Below, piece after piece: positions 1 through 3,204 of a DNA stretch of 6,115 nucleotides; position 1 is the first letter of the stretch, and the number at the start of each line of letters is the position of its first letter. The DNA is taken from the NCBI GenBank assembly GCA_002421995.1, contig DISP01000075.1, positions 1 through 6,115 on the forward strand. Reading direction: 5' to 3'. The notes beneath the pieces are model-generated. The model was not told where the DNA came from and ran no database searches. It was given only the letters and a program-made list of their open reading frames with translations. This DNA comes from Bacteroidales bacterium UBA6207. Lineage in GTDB: Bacteria > Bacteroidota > Bacteroidia > Bacteroidales > F082. Made by a program: the position numbers and the translations under genes.

Positions 1-404
1 TCCGAAACAGCCGCGGGTTTCATCCGCAGCCATTCTTCGTAGGTTGTAATGCTTTCAAGAGCAGGAAATCCAATATAGGTTTTCACCGCTTGGTACCACG
101 CGTCGCTGCAAATCAAATGCGCCTTACGCCTGAGAAAGAGCCCGGCTACAAAGCTGTCGGCCATCGAAAGCCCCATGTGAGGCAATGTGGCATAACGCTC
201 CAAAAATCCCTTGGGATAGCCGATCTTTCTGACAATACGTGCCGACAAAAGTGGTTTCATCCTGCTTTTTTCAGATTTCGTCAATTGTTGATAGATTGGC
301 TCAGGAAGCCAAAACAGGGTTTCGCCTCCTTTCCATGCCGACGGATGGCCCTTGGCCATGCTGCGGCAAGTCCGGAGGTCGCAGATGAGAAAAACGCTTT
401 TCAT
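1..404 (-). CDS. PIN-like domain protein, probable toxin partner of the XRE-ImmA gene (3' end beyond window)
   Basis: The ATG at 404-402 opens a frame that runs 134 codons to the left edge without a stop. An in-frame stop lies about seven codons upstream of that ATG, so the start is well bounded. The product begins MKSVFLICD. Its second half reads like a PIN-fold nuclease: MADSFVAGLF (residues 81-90) followed by LICSDAW (97-103) places two aspartates, D83 and D101, 18 residues apart, as is usual for the third and fourth acidic residues of VapC-like PIN domains. An early D9 sits after a hydrophobic strand, where the first acidic residue would be. The segment LFWLPEPIYQQL (30-41) resembles the strand-helix that carries the second acidic residue, but it has Q40 where E is expected. 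The first half is also shorter than in typical PIN proteins. Members of this fold cleave RNA, often as toxins. It lies downstream of the XRE-ImmA gene in the same orientation after a 243-bp gap. I see no promoter of its own in that gap. The PIN assignment is inference from pattern. The reading frame itself is secure. Confidence 0.6.
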   Translation of the reverse strand, partial: MKSVFLICDLRTCRSMAKGHPSAWKGGETLFWLPEPIYQQLTKSEKSRMKPLLSARIVRKIGYPKGFLERYATLPHMGLSMADSFVAGLFLRRKAHLICSDAWYQAVKTYIGFPALESITTYEEWLRMKPAAVS

Positions 405-597
405 AAGATAGAAAATTAAAGGTTAATAAATAAAAAATTTCTTTTAAAAAACCTGCGGCTGAGGTCTGTGCTTCAAACATTGTTTCCATTTGATACGAGA
501 TTTTGTAAATAAAAATTGAATTAGATTTTTCCGGTTTCTTCAGTTGAATAATAAGGCCGGCAGTCATTACATTGTCGTGCATTGCCCGCCCCGTGTT

Positions 598-612
598 GGT
601 GATTGAATCACC
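598..612. repeat. 15-bp dyad GGTGATT-G-AATCACC after the XRE-ImmA stop
   Basis: Perfect 7-bp arms surround a single central base, 35 bases past the stop of the XRE-ImmA gene. No T-run follows on the minus strand, so it does not look like an intrinsic terminator. Its size and symmetry suit a binding site for a dimeric helix-turn-helix protein. It could be an operator controlling the downstream PIN-like gene, but that is speculation. The rest of the 405-647 gap shows nothing I can assign. Confidence 0.4.
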
Positions 613-647
613 TGCCTGTTTTGTTTGTGTTTTCATTTTCATGCTGT

Positions 648-1703
648 TTACCATACCTTGTCAATGGTTTCGGGAAGATCACGTTCCTCCACCCCCAGCA
701 GTTCGGCAGCCTTGTTGCGGGTGACGCGGTGGCTGTGATAGGCCCTTGCCACCAGTTGCGTCATTCTGTCGGGCACTTCCTGTCCGTAGTAGTTTCCAAG
801 GTTTTCTTCCTTCATATTGGCTTTGATGAAGTCCCTGAACCTGTCAACCGATGCCTGGCTGATAAAACCCAATTTCACGGCCCGGTAAACGAGTGCCTGC
901 AAGCTGATGCCATAGTTATTCTTGATCAGCAGCAGTTCGTGCAGGCCAATCTGTTCGCGTGGAGCACCCATCAGGGTTTTGAGCAGCGGCGCGGGCAGCA
1001 GCACGGCACCCGCGAAACGGTTGCACAGGCTTTCAATCATTCCCGGGTCATAGGTATCGTCAAAGCGCAGCAGCAGATGCCCCAGCTCGTGAATCACCGT
1101 GAAACGTTTCCGTTCAACAGTCATAGCAGTGTTGACAACCACCACGGGAATGTGTTGATTGATCACGAGGGCCATGCCGTCGAAGTCTTCAGTATCGGTA
1201 ATCTCGATCACCCTGATGCCATGGTGTTCGAGCAGACCGTAGAGGTTGAGCAGGCCGTGCGCACCGAGTTGCCATGCCTGGCGCAGCTGTTGGGCTGCCT
1301 GCTCGATATCGTCGGCGGTGGTCACAGCAGGAAAATCCTGCAAGGGATTGTCAAAACGCTGTTCAAGGCCGAGCAGCTGTTCTGTTTCGAGGTAACGTTC
1401 CATCACGGTGGTCACCTTGAGCTTCAGGCGTTCGTGCTGAGTCTGTGTCAGCTCACGTTTGGTGCGCAGCTCAAAGCGGCTCACCTCTACCGTGAATGGC
1501 CGGAAAAAATATTCCAGCTGCTGGTCAAACAACCTGGCCAGCGCCATCAAAATGGGATAGCGCGGCATCATCTCGCCCCGCTCGTAGCGCGAAAGGGCGT
1601 TCTTGGATAGCGTTTCCCCCAAAGCTGCTACCACCACATCCTGGGTCATCTCCCGGAGCAGACGTGCATTTTTGAGCCTTTGGCCGAAAACTTGATGTTT
1701 CAT
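648..1703 (-). CDS. XRE-family regulator fused to ImmA/IrrE metallopeptidase (COG2856)
   Basis: The product has 351 residues. The N-terminus is an XRE/Cro helix-turn-helix domain (about residues 6-65; key stretches RLKNARLLREMTQ, ALSRYERGEMMP, LMALARLFD). The middle carries the ImmA/IrrE zinc peptidase motif HELGH (205-209), followed by E224 within an IESLCNRFAGAVLLP stretch, the expected third zinc ligand region. The tail (about 325-342, RVTRNKAAELLGVEERDL) resembles a second small helix-turn-helix. In this family the metallopeptidase cleaves a repressor, or responds to a signal, to relieve repression; the ICEBs1 ImmA-ImmR pair is the known model. Here both functions are in one chain, as in Xre-COG2856 proteins of toxin-antitoxin-like loci. 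The frame is open upstream to 1976, but I chose the ATG at 1703-1701. It begins directly at the XRE domain (MKHQVFGQRL) and lies about 50 bases below a clear promoter, which any longer start would put inside the gene. The gene is locally GC-rich compared with its AT-rich leader. A PIN-like gene follows downstream. Family assignment is secure; the cleavage target is unknown. Confidence 0.93.
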   Translation of the reverse strand: MKHQVFGQRLKNARLLREMTQDVVVAALGETLSKNALSRYERGEMMPRYPILMALARLFDQQLEYFFRPFTVEVSRFELRTKRELTQTQHERLKLKVTTVMERYLETEQLLGLEQRFDNPLQDFPAVTTADDIEQAAQQLRQAWQLGAHGLLNLYGLLEHHGIRVIEITDTEDFDGMALVINQHIPVVVVNTAMTVERKRFTVIHELGHLLLRFDDTYDPGMIESLCNRFAGAVLLPAPLLKTLMGAPREQIGLHELLLIKNNYGISLQALVYRAVKLGFISQASVDRFRDFIKANMKEENLGNYYGQEVPDRMTQLVARAYHSHRVTRNKAAELLGVEERDLPETIDKVW

Positions 1704-1717
1704 TAGATTGTAGTTTA

Positions 1718-1827
1718 AAACATGTTTGTTGATAAATGAATTAATTATTCTGCAAAAATAAACATAATTGCGACCCTCTGTCAAGTAATAATCCTGAAAA
1801 CTTTTCAACACAAAACTGTTGATAAAT
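1718..1827. promoter_or_regulatory. Possible operators around the XRE-ImmA promoter
   Basis: The 11-mer TGTTGATAAAT occurs twice in the same orientation, at 1727-1737 in the predicted leader and at 1817-1827 upstream of the -33 box. The copies start 90 bp apart and bracket the promoter. The leader copy abuts a 10-bp palindrome, AAACATGTTT (1718-1727). The upstream copy forms the right arm of a 6-bp inverted repeat, TCAACA (1805-1810) with TGTTGA (1817-1822). Repeated sites on both sides of a promoter fit autoregulation by the XRE domain, possibly with looping. This is inferred from position and repetition only. Confidence 0.35.
1753..1784 (-). promoter_or_regulatory. Bacteroidota-type promoter of the XRE-ImmA gene
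   Basis: On the minus strand TTGACA (1784-1779) is followed after 18 bases by TATTTTTG (1760-1753). The second box fits the Bacteroidota -7 consensus TAnnTTTG exactly, and the first supplies the TTG of the -33 box. Transcription would start near 1747, giving a leader of roughly 45 bases before the ATG at 1703, with no Shine-Dalgarno sequence. This supports both the chosen start and the phylum. The start position is predicted, not shown. Confidence 0.65.
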
Positions 1828-1895
1828 AATGATTCACTGTGCAACCCTTTCATATTTGCGTCTGTCTTGCATACATCACGCTCATTTTTTCGCGC

Positions 1896-1943
1896 AAAGT
1901 TCAAATTATAATCTGTCAACAAATGTGTTCTCATTTGAACTTT
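1896..1943. repeat. 11-bp perfect inverted repeat with 26-base loop
   Basis: AAAGTTCAAAT (1896-1906) pairs without mismatch with ATTTGAACTTT (1933-1943). It lies roughly 190-240 bases upstream of the XRE-ImmA start. Read on the plus strand the right arm runs into TTTTGTT, so it could act as a weak terminator for plus-strand transcription. It could also be a regulatory dyad. No gene ends here on the plus strand, so its role is unknown. Confidence 0.45.
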
Positions 1944-1998
1944 TGTTAAATTTACTAACAGTTTTTCAACGGCCATAAGCCATCACGCAAAACACACT

Positions 1999-2012
1999 CC
2001 TTATATATAAGG
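1999..2012. repeat. 14-bp perfect palindrome CCTTATATATAAGG
   Basis: A perfect AT-core palindrome capped by GG/CC, 21 bases from the start of the phased TTGCAA boxes. It could be a protein-binding dyad or an easily melted site. Position near other repeats is the only support for function. Confidence 0.4.
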
Positions 2013-2033
2013 CAAAACCGTGACAAAATGAAA

Positions 2034-2066
2034 TTGCAAGGGCGTTGCAAGGGTCTTGCAATGCTA
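2034..2066. repeat. Three TTGCAA boxes at exact 11-bp spacing
   Basis: TTGCAAGGGCG (2034-2044), TTGCAAGGGTC (2045-2055) and TTGCAATGCTA (2056-2066) are tandem, with the palindromic core TTGCAA repeated every 11 bp, about one helical turn. The three cores therefore face the same side of the helix, as in iterons or cooperative operator arrays. The array is about 330 bases upstream of the XRE-ImmA start. The repeat is plain in the sequence; the role is unknown. Confidence 0.5.
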
Positions 2067-2261
2067 TTCAACCTTTTCTGGATCGCACCTCTAAAATCCT
2101 CATGACAGCGACAATGCGTCACCCAAAACCGAAATACTACAGACCTAATCCATTCGTTTTCACTTGATTTAAAGGCTTTTTCGAAATCACAAATCCTAAA
2201 GACACTTCCCAACATCACCGGGCCGGGTGCGCAGGCCGGTGCGCCCCGCGGGGCAGCGGTC

Positions 2262-2333
2262 GGCGCTGTCCTGAGCAAAGTCGAAGGCGCTGCCCTGAGC
2301 TAAGTCGAAGGCGCTGCCCTGAGCTAAGTCGAA
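2262..2333. repeat. Three tandem copies of a 24-bp repeat
   Basis: Units lie at 2262-2285, 2286-2309 and 2310-2333 and share the core CCTGAGC-AAGTCGAA. Units two and three are identical; unit one differs at two positions. The CTTCGACTTAGCTCAGG core on the other strand resembles a dispersed short repeat I recall from many Bacteroidota genomes; that is memory, not a search. Because 24 is a multiple of three, the array also translates to a repeated SAFDLAQG peptide on the minus strand. I take that to be an artefact. A GCCCCGCGGGGC palindrome (2243-2254) lies just beside it. Confidence 0.85.
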
Positions 2334-2397
2334 GGGGGTGAATAAAAAAACAACAGAAAATCCGGCAAGGCAGTGCCGCCCTCCATGCGGCGCTGTT

Positions 2398-2487
2398 TGT
2401 AAAATGCAATGCGGCAAAAATATGATCATGAAATATGAGCTCCCCCCCATCCAAACCAAAGAACCATCTGATGCATTGCGTTTTACA
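2398..2487. repeat. 15-bp inverted repeat enclosing 60 bases
   Basis: TGTAAAATGCAATGC (2398-2412) matches the reverse complement of GCATTGCGTTTTACA (2473-2487) at 14 of 15 positions. The 90-bp unit has the form of a very small inverted-repeat element or a long-loop hairpin. No target-site duplication is visible at its edges and nothing inside looks coding. Confidence 0.5.
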
Positions 2488-2516
2488 CCCCTTGCAAAGA
2501 TTTCCGTTGGCTAGAC

Positions 2517-2550
2517 GGTCACAGGTCATTTGTCACCTGTCACCTTTTAA
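2517..2550 (+). terminator. Hairpin followed by a short T-run
   Basis: GGTCACAGGTCA (2517-2528) pairs at 10 of 12 positions with TCACCTGTCACC (2533-2544) across a four-base loop, followed by TTTT. The form suits a plus-strand intrinsic terminator. No plus-strand gene lies upstream, so it may instead be part of a dispersed repeat. Confidence 0.3.
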
Positions 2551-2632
2551 TGATCTTTGGTACTTTCCATCAAGGGAAAGGACGAGAAAAGGATCAAGTT
2601 TTACAGGGCAATAGCAAATTACTCTAAACGAG

Positions 2633-2664
2633 TGTTGATCTGTTGATTCGTTGATTTGTTGAGG
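2633..2664. repeat. Four imperfect tandem copies of TGTTGATT
   Basis: The 8-mers TGTTGATC, TGTTGATT, CGTTGATT and TGTTGAGG follow each other without gaps. It is a short, degenerate microsatellite. The shared TGTTGAT core also starts the 11-mer that is repeated around the XRE-ImmA promoter, which may be chance. Confidence 0.6.
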
Positions 2665-2665
2665 G

Positions 2666-2770
2666 CTGTCGCAAGCCAATGGCCTCAACCAATGGCCAAA
2701 GCTTTAATTGTGAACGGAAGTCAACAGGAATTAATTGACATCCGGTCTGGAGACCGAAATGCTGCGACAG
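2666..2770. repeat. 105-bp segment with 8-bp inverted ends and an internal hairpin
   Basis: CTGTCGCA (2666-2673) is the exact reverse complement of TGCGACAG (2763-2770). Between them lie a direct repeat, CCAATGGCC at 2676-2684 and 2689-2697, and a compact hairpin CGGTCT-GG-AGACCG (2743-2756). It could be a small non-autonomous element or a folded RNA. The ends are short enough that chance cannot be excluded. Confidence 0.35.
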
Positions 2771-2853
2771 TATAGTTGCAAACTACATTGAACGAGGGGG
2801 TCACATGTGTCAATAAAGGCGGCAACCTTTCGCGCTCTGTTGTCTGCTCATCA

Positions 2854-3027
2854 GCCTCGGTGATTAAACATTTATTCCTACAAAACCCACGACCCCGGAG
2901 GAGTCACATATCTGTTGTAAAGAATTTAAAATGATACAAACCGACCCCGGAGGGGTCGCACACCTATAAACCTGCCAGCCTATCGAGAATTTCCGGATTG
3001 CGCCCTCGGCCTTTAAACATTTAAACC
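2854..3027. repeat. Two GACCCC-GGA-GGGGTC hairpins between 25-bp direct repeats
   Basis: A 15-base hairpin occurs at 2891-2905 (GACCCCGGAGGAGTC, one arm mismatch) and at 2943-2957 (GACCCCGGAGGGGTC, perfect, extendable to 7-bp arms). The starts are 52 bp apart. The pair lies between similar 25-mers at 2854-2878 and 3003-3027 (19 of 25 identical), which share CCTCGG and TTAAACATTTA. I recall this hairpin as a frequent intergenic motif in Bacteroidota, but could not verify it. The flanking direct repeats suggest a modular repeat unit or an insertion scar. Confidence 0.55.
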
Positions 3028-3082
3028 TTTCAATTATCAAAGAAAACATGCTCTCAAAACATTCGAAAGCTTTCAGAAATCA

Positions 3083-3100
3083 ATCCCGAAATTTCGGGAT
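3083..3100. repeat. 18-bp perfect palindrome after res, possible terminator
   Basis: ATCCCGAAATTTCGGGAT is perfectly self-complementary and lies about 105 bases past the res stop. As RNA its CCCGAAA arms would form a stable stem. A T-run does not follow on the minus strand, so a classical intrinsic terminator is only weakly supported. It may mark the 3' end of the res transcript. Confidence 0.4.
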
Positions 3101-3138
3101 CAAATGATCATCTCATCTGCAAGGATTGATGGGGCTAC

Positions 3139-3204
3139 TTATGCATGGTGTATTTCCCAAAACTCCTTAAACACAAGGCTGTTTTCGTACTTGTAACGTG
3201 TCAG
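3139..3204 (-). other. Open, protein-like extension in the res frame after its TAG stop
   Basis: After the amber stop of res (3207-3205) the same frame continues for 21 sense codons, reading LTRYKYENSLVFKEFWEIHHA, or L, T, then RYKYENSLVFKEFWEIHHA, and ends at TAA (3141-3139). Its composition of aromatic, acidic and basic residues is more protein-like than the surrounding spacer. It could be the old C-terminus of res cut off by a nonsense change, a remnant of another gene, or chance. Type III Res proteins usually end close to where this one stops, which argues against a lost essential tail. Confidence 0.3.

Larger units (their letters stand above)
1977..3204. other. Gene-free, repeat-rich spacer between res and the XRE-ImmA unit
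   Basis: No convincing gene was found on either strand over this stretch. The open frames present translate repeats or low-complexity sequence, and none has family-like motifs. It holds the phased TTGCAA boxes, a GCCCCGCGGGGC palindrome (2243-2254), the 24-bp tandem repeat, a 15-bp inverted repeat, a hairpin at 2517-2544, the 8-bp tandem repeat, an element with 8-bp inverted ends (2666-2770), two GACCCC hairpins, a perfect 18-bp palindrome (3083-3100), and an open tail after the res stop. Together with 1704-1976 it gives about 1.5 kb without a gene, which is long for a bacterial spacer. Confidence 0.7.

Noticed and set aside
301..654. 117-codon minus-strand frame overlapping the XRE-ImmA stop and the PIN-like gene
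   Set aside because: Its last 34 codons are out of frame within the better-supported PIN-like gene and the rest has no recognisable motif. I keep the gap only as an observation.
603..1610. 335-codon plus-strand frame opposite the XRE-ImmA gene
   Set aside because: It is antisense to a gene with secure HELGH and helix-turn-helix motifs. Its own translation shows no family features and only reflects the GC-rich codon pattern of the real gene.
1704..1976. N-terminal extension of the XRE-ImmA gene to a start at 1976
   Set aside because: It would add 91 residues with no domain character, ahead of a perfect XRE N-terminus, and would place the clear promoter at 1753-1784 inside the coding region.
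1955..2529. Minus-strand frames of 87-107 codons over the 24-bp repeats
   Set aside because: They translate tandem repeats and low-complexity GC sequence (SAFDLAQG repeats). The repeat unit length is a multiple of three, which keeps frames open by itself.
2262..2664. CRISPR array
   Set aside because: The 24-bp and 8-bp repeats are directly adjacent with no spacers, and no cas gene is nearby.
2398..2770. Insertion sequence or transposon
   Set aside because: No transposase frame or remnant and no target-site duplication was found; only short inverted repeats are present.
2864..3049. 61-codon minus-strand frame
   Set aside because: It runs through both GACCCC hairpins and has no motif or credible start context.
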